Shown: piece after piece, positions 46,899 through 60,255 of the stretch | How the letters are laid out: every line of letters starts with the position of its first letter | Numbering within the stretch: position 1 is the stretch's first letter | Assembly: GCF_000003855.2 (NCBI RefSeq) | Contig: NW_003101651.1 | Location: 180,944 to 244,943 of the forward strand | Reading direction: 5' to 3' | DNA from: Blastomyces gilchristii SLH14081 | Lineage: Eukaryota > Ascomycota > Eurotiomycetes > Onygenales > Ajellomycetaceae | Length of the DNA: 64,000 nucleotides | The notes under the pieces: model-generated | What the model was told of the DNA's origin: nothing | The model's database searches: none | What the model saw: the letters and a program-made list of their open reading frames with translations, nothing else | Translations under genes and position numbers: made by a program

Positions 46899-49800
46899 AT
46901 GGCCGCTTCACGTTCGGTATCAGCATCATATCCCCCTCCCGTTCTCCTCGGTACAACTCCAGACCTCACAGATAAGCCTCTCGCAGCCCAGAGACGGCGG
47001 CCGTCCAGGGTTCCTGGTGGGTTTGATACAGACGATGAGCTCTCGCCGATGAAAATGGAGTTTGACGACGAGGCCAGGACGCAGCAGGATGGGAGGCAAG
47101 GAGAGCAGCGTGGGGATCAAGAATTTGAAGAACAGTACCCGCCGCCATGGGATGAAGATGAGAAGAATCAGTCGAGCAGCCTGTTGACGATGACTGGGGG
47201 TGCAAATACCCATGCCGATAATACTAATGACAACGGCAAAAATGACCATAGCCCGCTTTTACTTAGCTTCAAGGATCCACCCCTGCCGTTGTCACCGCGT
47301 CAACACCCGCAGCATGAAGAGCCGATGTCTTCACCATCGCCTGTTCTGGCCATCGACGATTATTCTTCCTCTACGATTCCTCTTCCTAGCATTGACTTCA
47401 ACGATTCCAGAGGCCTTTTGCTCACTTCCTCTATCCCCTACCCTGAATATAATGACACCATGGACAACTCGACCAGTACTAACGACCATAACGACGACCA
47501 TGACCACGAGTACGAGCCTAAAGAGAGCAAGCATAAGAATCTAGAGCATGGGCGGGAAAATGAGATTGTAGATGACCATGACCACGACCACGACCACGAC
47601 CACGGAAACGAAAACGAAAATGAAAATGAACATGAAAACTCCAATGAAAACTACAATGATCAGACACTACCAAACCAAACCGCTCTCGACGAGAAAGAAA
47701 TGCGCCAGAAACTACTGGACATAGAATCCAGCTTTCTCCCTGAACCCTCCACAATTGATGTCGCTGCTACACCCGGCGTACCTGCGCCGGACGATACATA
47801 CTTGATTGGCGTGGGCGATAGGGATGTGTCGCAGGTCGACGAGGGTGACAGTCGAGAAACTCCCCCTTCCCCTACTACACCGCCCGGCGCATACAAAACC
47901 CCGGCAGCTCGCCGCGCTACCAGATTAGAACCCTCTTTGTTCGAGGACGAAGGGGATTCAGATGAGAAGAGGGGGAGCGAGCACAGCCATGACAATGATA
48001 ATTATGAGGACTTGGATTTGACTCCTTCTGCAAAAGGGAATGATACTCTCAATACTTCATCGTTAGATACCGTATCATCCTCACCAACCGCAGCTGCGGC
48101 GGCGAGAACCGTCTCGAGGGCTATATCTACAGCTATGTCGAACTCTAGTCTACGGAGCAGTGCATCCCATCGCCGTCAACATAGTGAACGGGACGATTCA
48201 CAACTATCTAGTACAGACGATGATAATGTAAATGCTACCCCGCGCCGCTCTACGCGGAACATTTCCCCAACCCGTGCCGCCTCGCGGCAACTGCAAGATA
48301 CTACGGGAGTAAGCGGTAGTGAGGGAGATACGCCACACGATTCCGGCTCGGCTTCGGAGCGCAGACGCAAACGACCCAAATTCTTGACGAGTCGACAGTC
48401 CGTTCACCGGTTCTCAAGTTCTTCCACTGCCACTATCGGCACGGATACTGCGTCTAGCGAAGCTGCGATGGGGGTCGATTTTGCAATCCAGTCCGGCGGG
48501 GCAGCGCCAGCGAATCACAGCGGCCAGCGGTCACACAGTCACGGTAGACAGAAGAAGGAGCTGTCCAGGTCGATAAGCCTTGGAAGTATGGCGTCTGGCG
48601 TATCGGGCATGAGTGATGATAACTTGATGGAACAGCGGAGAGGGTTCAGTGGTGTTTCAGACGTCAGTCTACATACGTTGGATGAAGAAGATTCTACCTC
48701 ACAGACCCGCCCGGGGTCATCAGGGAAGAAATCCGTGACGGATCCCATGACTCCCAAAGCTCAACCGCGCGATCAACCACCACTAGAAACCGCGATAGTA
48801 GGCCACATCAAGGACATCCTGATACCAGCCACTCTCGCCCGTCAATTCCGAGAAAGTACTCTTGGCATATCCCCAGACAAGCGTGGAGGTGCCCCAACCC
48901 CCGCGTTTGGGCGCAGCGGTAAGTCACTGACACTCAAGGAACAGAGCAGCACCATAGATAGGCTGTCGAAAGAGAATTTTGACCTCAAGATGCGTATTCA
49001 CTTCCTCAACGAGGCGCTGAATAAACGCTCTGAAGAGGGTGTGAAAGAAATGATCTCTGAAAACGTGGAGCTGAAGTCCGATAAAATCAAACTACAGAAG
49101 GATAATCAGGCGCTTCGGAGGAATATTCGTGATTTAGAGAAGCAGCTTCGCGATCGCAAGGGCGGGGAGAGTGATGGGGACCGGGAAAAGTCCGAGAGAG
49201 AAGATGGGGCGGATGCTGAGGATGAGGATGGGCAGGGTCAGGGGCATGGCGGTGTGGATGAGGAAGAGCTGACATATCTGCGCGAAAGGATTGAGACGTA
49301 TGAGGTGGAGATTGAAAGATTGAGGTCGGAAAGTATTTCGCGGGAGAGTGAGAAGAGGCGGTTGGCTGAGATGGTAAAGTTGTTGGGAGAGGGGAGAGTA
49401 GCTATTGGCTCTGATGCGGGGGCAAGGGAGGAGAGGGTGAGTGGTTTGCATTATGATGATTCTTGGTAGTAGGGGAGAAGGTTGCCCTCTATGCTGGGCG
49501 ACCATTTTATAGACTTTTACTGACATATTCTATTTTCGCTTTAGGATATGTGGAAGGACATGCTTGACGCAGAAGCCGCAGCCCGAGAACAGGCGGAAGA
49601 GGAAAACAGAAAGCTTCGGGATGAGCTTCTGCGCATGAAGCCAGATACAATCTCTGGTAGCCGATCTGGAGGTTCTCGTGTTGGCAAATTGTCCGTTGTC
49701 TCTCGATCCAGCGCCTCAAGACCGGGACATTGACCGGAGTGCTGCTCTTGGCACTACTTCCAGCACCACCCTCGTCGAATTAGAGCTTCTTAAGCAAGAA

Positions 49801-52800
49801 AATGCCGAGCTTCGCCGCGAAGTCAGTGCACAGACCTCCATGCTAACGTCTAGGAATCGGGAAAAGGAGAGACTTTACCAGGAAATCGAAGACTTGAAAT
49901 TGGGCCAGCGGAGAGGAGACGGTGGCCGGTCTGTTGCCGGCGATAGTATTTTTGAGCGTTCAATATCCCGCGCCCAGGATAGGTCCAATTCTCGTACAAG
50001 CGACGGGACGAGATCTCGCACCAGCGATGCAGAACGCGAAAGCCTTGAGATCAAAAATGGGGAACTCCGCGATCATGTGTCAGCGCTTAAGCTTGAGAAT
50101 CAAAGTATTCGCGCTCAACTTGACGAATGCATGAGCGATCTGGAGGCGTTGGACCGTGCATACCAAGCTGATGTGGAACAGGCTGAGGAAGACTTGCAAA
50201 CTATACAAATGGAACGGGATCAGGCGATGCAGATTGCTGATGAGCGGGAGGAAGCCTTGCAGGATCTTAAAGCAGAGGCGCAGGAAGAACTGGATGCCAT
50301 GGGCGATGAGCTGGATCAGAAGATTGACGAATGTCAGCGCATGGAGGCTGAATTGTCTAATCAACATGAGAATCTCAAGGCCTTGCAGGCAGAAATGCGG
50401 TCAGCAAGCGAGGGCATTATCAGACTCGAACAAGATGCACAAAACAACTTACAGAAATACAAAGCTGTACAGCAGGAGTTGGATGATGCGAATCGGGAGC
50501 TGGAGCAGATGGAGAAGAGTCTCTTTGAAGCTAATAATAAAGTGCAGCGGTTGACTGTTCAGCAGGAATCTAGTCAGAATGAGATTGCGTTCCTCCGTGA
50601 GGAGCAAGATGGCGATAAGATTAAGATCGGGGATTTGGAGTCTGAGTTGAAGACGTGTCAGATGAGTCTACAAATTGAGAAGGATAGAGCTAAAGAGCTT
50701 GATCGTCGCCTTGCGGAGGAAAGACACCAGCGGGAAGTTGTTGGGGGTAAGGAGAAGCAGGAGGTTCAACGAATTATGAATGAGCTTAACCGCGAGGCCA
50801 CTACTGCCAAGGATGAGGTCCGTAAGCTGAAGAAGACTCTCTCTTCAAGGGATATCGAGGCTACGACTTGGAAAGAGCGATTTGTGGAATTGGAAAACAG
50901 CCTCCGTGAAGCCCTTGGCGACCTCAACGGCACACGCTCAAGCTTACTTTCTTCAATAACTAAGCTGCAGCAGGAGTTAGATTCAACCGCTCTGGAGCTG
51001 GAGAGTACTCGCACCAAGCTCGATGAGAAAGAATCCCTGCTCCGCAACCGCGATGCCCTCCTCGAGAGCCATGGTTTGGAGACTCGCAAACTAGCAGATC
51101 TCTTGGAGAGGGAGCGTCAAGCGCACCGGGCAGATAAACATTCATTCGAACAGTCACTCAAATCCCACCACCAAGCGTCCCGGACAATCTCACAGAATAA
51201 CTCGCGGATCTCGGACTTGGAGTCTGCACGAAGTCAGGACCGGAAGCGTTTCAGTACCCTCGAACAACAGTATAAGGACCAATTAAGTGAGCGCAATGCA
51301 ATGTTCCTCACTATTTGGAAACGACTCTCTGCCATGTGCGGACCTGACTGGGCCCACTCGAACAGTCTAATCAACGGAAACCTGCCCAGCCAGGAAGTTA
51401 TCGGGAATATGCTTTTCTGGCCAGGTTTTAGCCGAAATCTCCTGCTCGCGGTAAAGACGGTTGAAACCCACATTGGCGGCTTCAAGGCGCGCATTAAGTC
51501 TGTGGAGCGGGACCTGACAAAGGAGTATCAGAATCTCGAACATAATCTGAACGTCCGCGTTAAGAAACTGGAGCGGATGGAGGAATTGGTTCAAAGTTTG
51601 AGATCCAGCCAACAGCATCACCGTTCAACCTCTTCAAACCCTTCCAGCCCCGAAATATCCAAACTCAGGGGCGAGAACAGGTTGTTAAAGGCCGAGCTGA
51701 ATCTTCTCCAATCTCATTCACGGGCTCGTGCGGCTAATGCCGCAGCCGCGGGAGGTGGAAACGGCCACGGCTCGTCACGACAGTCTGCATCTAACCTCGC
51801 CGCCAACACCTTATCACGATACAGCTCCACGACTGCAGTTGACAACGCGTCTATAGCTGGAATACACGGCCACGGACCACAACCCAGCCGAAGTCCCAGT
51901 ACCCTCTCCCGCGGTTCCTCTGGCATCCCTCAACCATCCCAGTACTCCTCTTCTTCAACACTCACGAACAATCCCGTCGCACCCGCTGGAACATCATCTT
52001 CCACACAGGTCGCCCAGCAACAGTCACAATACCATCACGTCACTTCTCCACGCCATTCGCACTCCAGCAGCGAACCCTCACAGGAGAAATGGATAAAAAG
52101 ATTGCAGGAGCTCGAGCGCCGCCTCACGGCAGAACGCGAAGCGCGTTTACTTGACCGTTCCGGTGCGCGTAAGCGGCTGGAAGAGCAGAATGCGCGCAAT
52201 GAGGAGCTTGCAGCTGAGTTGGCTAGGCAAAGGATGAGGCAGCAGTACCGGGGTGCTATTTCCAATACCCCTCATAACCGAAGTAGCAGCAACAATGGTT
52301 CAGGAGGAGGCGGGACTGGGGATGGAAGCGGAAACGGCCCCACGGCTCCCAGCCGCCATCTCTCCGCGCCAGCAGCCGCCGTCGTGGATGATGCGGAACG
52401 CTCCCGAGCTAGCAGGGCGACTGTCAGCCCCTATCATCAACGTCGTCACCGCGATAACGGTGATGATACTGATCGCGAGGGCGAAGAAGGTAGCGGAGAC
52501 CCTGATGAGGGCGAGATGGTCATCATCGACCACCGCGGTAGTGATGGAAGTGGCGGATATCAGCAGCGGCATGATAGCCGGCCGTATGGTCGCAGCCAAA
52601 AGGGGCATAGGCATTCAAGCGCCGCCACAGGTACGAGTCGCGAGCAGTCACATTCGTCGCGCGGTCATCGACAGCAGCGACATTCGCACCATGGAACTGG
52701 AACGGCTGCGGAGACGGATGAGTATGATGGGGGGGATGATTATGAGGACGATTACGACGATGAGGAAGATGGAAATGGGTCGGGGACGGATGATGGGGAG

Positions 52801-52833
52801 GGTGGTGGATTGACCGTTGAGGTCGAGGTTTAG
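46899..52833 (+). CDS. apsB: ApsB/Mto1-like microtubule-organising centre protein
   Basis: Three exons: 46899-49436, 49545-about 49656, and about 49712-52833, roughly 1923 residues. Intron 1 (GTGAGT...CTTTAG) is clear. Intron 2 is required because the frame changes between 49656 and 49712; the 55-nt choice is my preference among several. Residues 1-660 are disordered, with DH and NE dipeptide repeats near 225-250. Residues about 674-752 (SLTLKEQSSTIDRLSKENFDLKMRI...) match the centrosomin N-terminal motif 1 that recruits gamma-tubulin complexes. A long coiled coil follows to about 1560. Residues about 1673-1730 (KWIKRLQELERRLTAEREAR..., DRSGARKRLEEQN) match the Mto2-binding region, which points to Mto1/ApsB rather than Pcp1. 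The tail is Gly/Asp-rich. It is much longer than A. nidulans ApsB (about 1050), mainly in the disordered regions. Confidence 0.87.
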
Positions 52834-55800
52834 GTAGTTTTCTTCGATGGAAACGTGTTCTGGGTGTTTTCCCTCTCAAGTTCAGTCTTCTTTCTGCTTT
52901 CCTGCTCGGATTTGGCTGCTCCTTTTTTCTTTTTGTCTTCAAGGGGGGGTCTTTTATGGGTTGGGTTTAGGTATTTATGATAACACTTTTTCATTTCTTA
53001 TTTATTTAATCCTATCCTATCTTATTTTATCTTATTTCTTGTTTGCCTGTCCTTTTGTCCCTTGAGAAGCCTGGCATGACTGAACGCAAGCGACAGACAC
53101 CTTTACAGATATATCTCTTTTGTATGAATGATTAACTATCTTCTTGAGGATGTCTCTGGCATCAATAGTTGCATGCTACTTACTCCTCGAGACTTGTTCA
53201 ACGCCTTGTCATCGCTATCTGTGACGGAGTGCTTAACTTTGGGTGTAAATCCCCCACTTGCACAAAAGCAGAAGAAGCTTTGGTTTGACGGCAGAACCTC
53301 ATGGACATCCATAGTTCTCCTGGACTTCGTACGTGTTGGTTGACCCAAAAGCAAAGACTTACATTGCAGTTCGAGCCAAGTGCGGTGAATCCTCTCCAAT
53401 AATATTTCATTTCACTAACTCTGTAACGTTAGTTAATTTTCTACTAGTTAACTATGTATCCCAGTGGCCCCTCTCCACGAGATGGCCTCACGAGCATTCC
53501 GCTCAATTGCTGGACGATAAGTCTGTCATCATCAAAAAGCGTTGAGTTGGCCCATGATAGATTGAGTGCATGGGTATAAACAGCTCTCCCCCACGCGTGA
53601 CATTAATTATCAGTAAACTAACTAGCTAGTTATGCTCTGTGATTAATAAGACAGAAGCATCGGTGGGCGGCTGAAGTGCATACAGCGTATGTCCCTGGAT
53701 ACCTTGTGCAATTTTCTTCCGAGGGGGGGGAGCTTACCTGCATTCACCGCGCGTTTGGCGTATTGTCATCGTGAACCCTCCCCCGGCTGGGGTGAACAAA
53801 GGGCGACTGAATTTAAGGTCTGTTTACCTGAAATGGAGACGTGATTCTTACATATGATGATTCATCACAGATCAAACTTCACTCGCGCAATACGCTAGAG
53901 GAAATGGGGTTGGTTGTAACCTCGCAACGTATAAACAAACCTTCATGTACAGTATGTAACTATGGATGTATGCACGGATGTATGTATAATGTATGTATGT
54001 ACGTACAATGGGCTCCATACCTTACCTACAAACCACTACGAGAAAACGAACACCCGCGAGCTGGGTAACTAACTTGCCATTGATGAATGGAATGGGTTAA
54101 TTGCAAGTCCAGCTACCCAGGTTACATGTACATGTAACATGCACAATACATAACTAGGCCCCTTCAAAGGAAGTGAGAGAGGGACGCCCCCCCCCCCCCC
54201 CCCACCATAGCCGCTTTTCAAAAGCGTGCGACAAAGGTGTCGCCGTGACAGAAGAGGAGGAGCATGCAAATTAAAATGCACCCAAGAGTGTACGCGTACT
54301 CCGTACACGTAGCATCAAGCTCAAAGTAAGGCTGAGAGGAATAAGCTTAGATCAATGATGAAGGGTAAACTCAATTGACGATATTTTATGGCAAATTCCG
54401 CCCGATGATGCTATAGCTGAGCCATGACCTCATACATACATGTAATGTAATGTACATGTACATGTACAACCACTTAACTTTAACCGAGGCCAACTCTGCA
54501 ATTTTGTCACATTTTATTTTTCGCCAACTTGATCAAGGCAATTAATTTTGCATCCTTCATTCAGCAATAATCCCGCAGAGTAAACATGGATTACGAAAGA
54601 CTAAGTAAAGATTCTTCAAGAGCCAGATAACGCTACGAAATAGATGTCATCAAAAGAAAAGTTGATTACCTATGTATCTTGCTTCTTTTTGAGGTAATTT
54701 GTCAGCGCCCGCCTTGAATCTCTCCGAGTCGTCGTAGGTGAAGTCGACGGGCTTTCGGGGTTTACTGCTGGAGTTAAAAAGAGAGAGATACTCTGGATAC
54801 GGCGCTAAGGTCGTCTAGGGTGGAAGCCATGGGGCTGTTTGTCACTCGACGATTATCAATCAAGGCGGAAAGGAGGTCGAAATCCCAATCTCAGAAGCAA
54901 GCTCACTGCACGCCGCAACCAATAATGAAGGTCGGTGTGTCTTCCTGCTACAAACGCCATGAGCCAGCCAAAATGTGTTGTAATGCAAAAAATAAAAAAT
55001 GCAAAAATGAAAAAGAAGAAGAAAAACAGGAACCAAGAAAGTGAAAAAAAGAGGTTGCAATTTTCGTCAAGGGCTTTCCAACACCCCCCATTATTGGAAA
55101 GATATTGAAGAAGAAAAAAGTGTGTGTGTTGGAAGGTTTGGATAGATAACTTAGAGATTCTAGATCCTGACCGGTCCGTGTCAATCTGGTGGCGGGAAGA
55201 GCTTATTTTCAGTCAATGGCTTTGACAAGAAGGATATCAGCCTATGAAGTGCTTTCTATGAGTAATCCTTTTCTTTTTCATTTGCAAATTTATAGTTATA
55301 CTGAGAGGTACCGTATATAGTGGCATGCAACGCAGAGAGTTTTAAACTATCCTTTTGTTGCCCTTGTTATATAGAAACCTCTGTTCAATGGCAATGGAGA
55401 TTGCTTGGTCTGGGGAAGAGAGGGTGCTCTTCTTCTTCTTCTTCTTCTTCTTCTTCTTCTTCTTCGTCGTCGATCAAGAGAGAGAGAGAGAGAGAGGCCG
55501 CCGAGGTGGGATGATATCATTGACGCGATGTTAGGCTTTGTGGACCAGGTGTCCGCCTCCCCCGCCAGGACGGGCAGGTCATTATTATTATTACGAGCCT
55601 GTTGTTGAACAGACGACCAATGCAAGGTACGGTGGTTCCCGCGCTATCCTCAAGCTTGTTGGTGCTGACGCTGCCTATATCGGTATGCTCTGGTTTGATT
55701 ATTAGACGTAGCATCGTCGTTTCAGTGGCAGGTGCAACGTACTGTACATATAGAACCGCTCAAGAGAAGCGTAGTTTGGCCGAAGATGTCAAATACGGGG

Positions 55801-58570
55801 TATATGAATACCCAATAATGTGCTGCGGAGTACTCATCATCCAAGATAAATGTATATTTTTTGGTGGTATTCAGGTTCAATTTAATTCGGACCACGGTAA
55901 ACAATCAAAAGTATCTGTAGTTGAGTTTTGACAAAATAAACGAAAGAAGATTTCAAAACAGTAGATACGTATCCGGTTTTTCGAAGAAGGCAACTAACTC
56001 AATGCATAACTATCTGATAAAAATCAGGTTTTTCTCCACTCGCTTGATTGTTGTTCATTTCTGTGATATGTATGATACATGAGAGCGAGCAACAGGCGAC
56101 TGGCTGGCAACTGCGGCAGCATTGCTATTACTACGCTGCGTACAGCGTAACTACTGATTATTGGCAAGTGAGGACACGGACGGTTGTTTCCCGAGGGGGC
56201 GTTGAGAGTGCAATAATAATAATAATGACGATGTTAGGAATCGCCGATGATAACCAAGTAGATAGATAATATACCAGCCAACAAAATGGTGGGAGGCATG
56301 GGGGGATTAGTCTGTAACGTTATTAATAAGTTACTATTCATACAGATTGTCTACAGCTGGCGGCGCCAGGACATTGCATTGTAGTTACAGCGTAATTGTA
56401 TTGTAAAGAATCTTGTACGGGGATGTCATCACATCATATCATCCCCTTTCGCTTTAATGTCACCAAGCATAACAACTTATTGCTGCAAGGCTAAGCAGAG
56501 AAACAAAACCACGACGATGAAAAGGTGTCTTATTATTAGTATTGGCAAAGTGGGAATTAATTCGCCGTTTTTACTTTCAAATTTTTAAAGCTGAGAGAGG
56601 ACACGAGCAAAATGCGAATTGCAAGACTAACATGAAAATAAAAATGCCGAGATGCCAAGTTGCCCACAAGCCCTCGTCAATATAAAATACTTTCATGAAT
56701 TGATAATGCCTGTCAGCCCCGACGGTCGAACTATTCCTCCAGATCCCAAACACCAGCCATAACGATATTCTCGGCGGGTGGGCTGTGCAATACTGCTTAG
56801 GCCCGACGACGGTTTGAAAAGTTCTTGGGTAATCATTGGAATGCAACAAACCTGCCTCTCTCTGCGGCTTTTCCGCTCCCGTCTAGAGGTTTAAAAAAAA
56901 TAAAGAAAAATTAAAATAAAATTGAAAATTGAAAAATAAACCGCATCGGCTTCGCCAAGGACCGATGAGCGAGTTCTTCTTTCCTGCTGTTTGGGGCTTC
57001 TCGAAAGGGATTTTATATATACATGACATGTACGGAGTAGTTAATCAACATTAGTGTCAATGACAGATTCTATGAGCTGAGGGTAGAGAGTATTAATAGA
57101 CAATTTTTTGAAGAAATCTCTGCTTCAACTAATAATAACAGCTCTCTATTTCAACAGATAGAATAGAAGATTTTATTTAAAGAATCTGTGAGAGAATCAG
57201 ATTATTTGAAAGGTTATCATAGAGGTCATAGATTTGACACAGGGAGAGAATGAGAGCTGCAGAACATTGATTCTGTTAACCACTATTTTTTACCTGTGTC
57301 CATACTGTGCATAGAAGATTTCTAGTTTTTCATGTATTAATTAACGGAAATTCAATTCCTGAGCCATTCCTATTATATTTAATTTAGTAGAGGTGCATTC
57401 TATCATCTATCAAAGAGAAGAGTGTGTGTGTATAAATCCCTCTTCTCAAACAATCAAATCGTAAACAATATAATAATAAACTTCCCAGCAAGCAGATTCT
57501 GTTGTCCCTGCTGTCAAACTGGTTCTTTCCTGCCCACTTGTTCGTCATGACAAGGCAAGTTCGTTCTCAGCCTTTATTTTTATTTTCCCCCTGTTGCACT
57601 ACTCTACTATCCTTGAGAAAGAACATCGTTGTGTTGAAGCAGAGTCGCGTGGTCTGCGGGTCTGCGGGTCTGCGGGTCTGCGCGTTGGGATTTTGTGCCG
57701 GGAGGGTTTACATAATTATTATGGATGGGATGATTGCAAAAAAAAAAAAAAAATAAATAAATTAAAAAAAATAAAAAAGTCCCTGCCGGCGCGAAAGACG
57801 TGGTGAGTGAGGGAAGAGAGAGAGAGATATTTTGCTTTGTATCTTCCCTTTTCCGTGCCGCGACCCGGATTTCCGAGTTCGATGTCATGGAGCTCGGAGC
57901 GGAGCTTGGAGCTCCAGCCAAGGCAAAGCCACAACGGCCGCGGTTTTTCTTTTTTTGTTTTTTTTCTTTTTTCATATTCCTTTTTCCGAATTTTTTTCCT
58001 CTTTTGTTCTTTTCACGACCGTATAACAGGTGACGGAGCAGCCCGAATCCCGGTATTGTATGCGTGTATGTATGCGTGTATGTATGTATGTATGTATGTA
58101 TGTATGTATGTATGTATGTATGTATGTATGTATGTATGTATGTATGTATGTATGTATGTATGTATGTATGTATGTATGTATGTATGTATGTATGTATGTA
58201 TGTATGTATGTATGTATGTATGTATGTATGTGTGTATGTATGTATGTATGGCTTGGTCCTGACGATTGATACTCTGCGCCCGAAGACTCAGGTCGCGCTG
58301 TTATTATTATTATCTCTTGGCCCCTTGCTACAGTAGCTTCAGAAGGGATATTCTGCGCCGTGACTGTTCAACGCCTCCTGGGATACGTCGTCATGGCGAG
58401 TGGCTATTCTTCTCTTCGTATTTGACATTACATACATGCCTTGCGGATCTTATCAATTTGCTCACTGCTGTAACGTGATCAACCACCCAACGCCCGCTTG
58501 CACCCAATGCCCGCCCAATCTTCATTTTTTCATCCATCTTCAAACACTCACAACATGCATCATGAAGCAG
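52834..58570. other. Gene-poor DNA of normal composition with microsatellites
   Basis: 5.7 kb without a recognisable gene. It holds a poly(C) run of 17 (54187-54203), TGTACA-rich patches (about 54122-54140 and 54441-54468), GTACTCCGTAC at 54296-54306, a (CTT)n run at about 55427-55465 with an adjoining (GA)n run (about 55477-55496), a poly(A) run near 57738-57753, and a long GTAT array ending at 58250. Open frames are short, overlapping and low-complexity. Transcripts or degraded genes may exist here but I cannot support any. Confidence 0.5.
58058..58250. repeat. GTAT tetranucleotide microsatellite, about 48 units
   Basis: An almost perfect tandem array of GTAT (TATG) over about 190 bp, with GCGT variants at the left end and one TGTG variant near 58230. 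It is open in all three plus frames as a Met-Tyr-Val-Cys repeat, which is an artefact. Confidence 0.97.
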
Positions 58571-58584
58571 TTATATAAGTAACA

Positions 58585-58985
58585 ATTGATGATTTGAACA
58601 CACAATTGATCTCTAATTACACTGAGATTGCTAAAAAGTATGAAATTAGTTAATATATATTATCACAGTTTTATAAAAATATTCAAATATCAAGAAAAAA
58701 AACAAGCTCTATTTATTATAAAAATCTCACAGATTTATAAGAAAAACAGCTTCTTTTTTATATCAATTAATTAATAGATTGTAGTTTCTCTTATACATTT
58801 CAAATTCTTCAAAATCTTATGATTGAAAATTTAAAAGTATTTATTAAAATTAATTAAACATTATAATTCTATCAGTGTTATAAAAATAAAATCAAGTTAC
58901 TTTATTTTTAAAATATTAATTAAAAATATAAAATTATAGATAATTTTAATGAAGATAATGTAATAGAGTAGTTAATTATATTATA
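58585..58985 (+). pseudogene. Remnant of a pogo/Tc5-type DDE transposase, N-terminal part
   Basis: The plus-strand reading LISNYTEIAKKYEIS, then KNLTDL and EKQLLFYIN, then KNKIKLLYF and IIDNFNEDNVIE, with stops between, matches the helix-turn-helix and Tc5 DNA-binding region of fungal pogo-like transposases (pattern TEIAKKYEVSRSTLSRR...LTDxQEKQLLxYI). The catalytic DDE part is not visible. The sequence is AT-rich with the same mutation signature as the other elements. It is broken and inactive. Confidence 0.7.
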
Positions 58986-59058
58986 AGAAGCTAGCTACTA
59001 TATAATTTTATATAGAAGCTTACAATCACTGATTATATAAATTAGTAGCTATAGTAAG

Positions 59059-59560
59059 TAGACTGACTGTGTAACTCACTGACTATGTCTGAGATCAGAA
59101 TCAAACTTTATAGTTATTATATTACTTAAAAGCATTACTTCTGATTATAATTTATATTTATTACATTAATTTCAAATTCTATTATTTTAAATATTAAAGA
59201 TCTCAGATTTACTTTTTAAATAAAAATCTAGTCTTAAATAAAGAATATATTTAAATTCTTAGTTACATTTTTATTCTGATCTCATTATTAAGAATAATAT
59301 TAAATGAGATTATAAAATCATTTCTCACTTATATAATATCATAATATAGTACTTATTTATTGAAAATTTAACAGAAAGTGTTATCAAATATTATTACTTT
59401 TCTAAATATAGATTATAATTTATATAATTTTAATTATAAAAAAAATATAAAATATAAAAAAAAATAAAAAAAATAAAAAATAAAATAAAAACAAGAAAAA
59501 ATCATAATGAAAAAAAAATAAAAATAAAAAAAATCAAGATTACAGAGCTGCAGTATTTTT
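59059..59560 (+). mobile_element. Diverged relative of the 506-bp hAT-like MITE (end uncertain)
   Basis: Starts TAGACTGACTGTGT, like copies A and B, and shares TGTCTGAGATCAGAATCA near its start and GTGTTATCAAA...TTACTTTT further in. The middle is diverged and very AT-rich, and I cannot find a matching CAGTCTA end, so the right boundary is a guess. It may be a heavily mutated copy or a larger related element. Confidence 0.5.
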
Positions 59561-59931
59561 AAAATACTTACTTTTCAGAGTCTTTATAATGTTTATTATT
59601 AACTGTGTATTTCTTATAGTAAGAGTAACACAGCTGTAATAAGTTATTATCTTAATATTATCTAATAAATAATTAGTATATATCTGTATAAATATGAATA
59701 ATTAGAAAATATATACTTAAAAAGTGTGATCAGAATGAACTCTGTTATCACTTGAATAATATCAAGAACAGAATACTGAAATCAATGATTTTTCTCATTA
59801 ATTTCATAGATAAGATATGTGAAGATAATCTTGAAAAATATAAAATTCTCTGACTTCTAATAAAAACAGATCTTACAGAGAGACTCTATTTTCATAATAT
59901 CAGAGACTAAGTATTATTAAAAAGCATTATG

Positions 59932-60255
59932 TGGCGGGCTGCGCTTAATCAATTATATAGACTATTCTGTTACACTTTACAGATTTCAACCGCTTCATTC
60001 TCAAACACATACACTCCGATTCTCAGCCATTCTCAATCATGAATCCTCGGCTGTCACAAACGCCTCCACTGCATACATCATCACATACACATATAAATAT
60101 TCACTTTAATCACTGATTCTCACACTTTCTCTTTCTTTTTCTTCTCTAATGTTTTTCTCTTTGTTATATAAGATCTATAATATTATACTGATCTATTCAG
60201 CGTAGGCCTCTTACACTAGAAAAATGTTCATTGTCTTCTTATTAGAAATGATTAT
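59932..60255 (+). repeat. Ty3/gypsy 5' LTR
   Basis: Begins TGTGGCGGGCTGCGC and aligns with the inverted copy at 1-376. At least 324 bp are covered; the true end may be a few bases further (TCATCA at 60256-60261). It keeps several CpG and CC/GG sites that are mutated in the left copy. The five bases before it are CATTA. Confidence 0.8.

Noticed and set aside
47331..47754. Minus-strand frames rich in Trp-Ser and His repeats
   Set aside because: They are shadows of the Asp-His and Asn-Glu repeats in the ApsB/Mto1 coding sequence.
57807..58336. Open frames encoding Met-Tyr-Val-Cys repeats in three frames
   Set aside because: They are a by-product of the GTAT microsatellite, whose 4-base unit keeps all three frames open with the same peptide.
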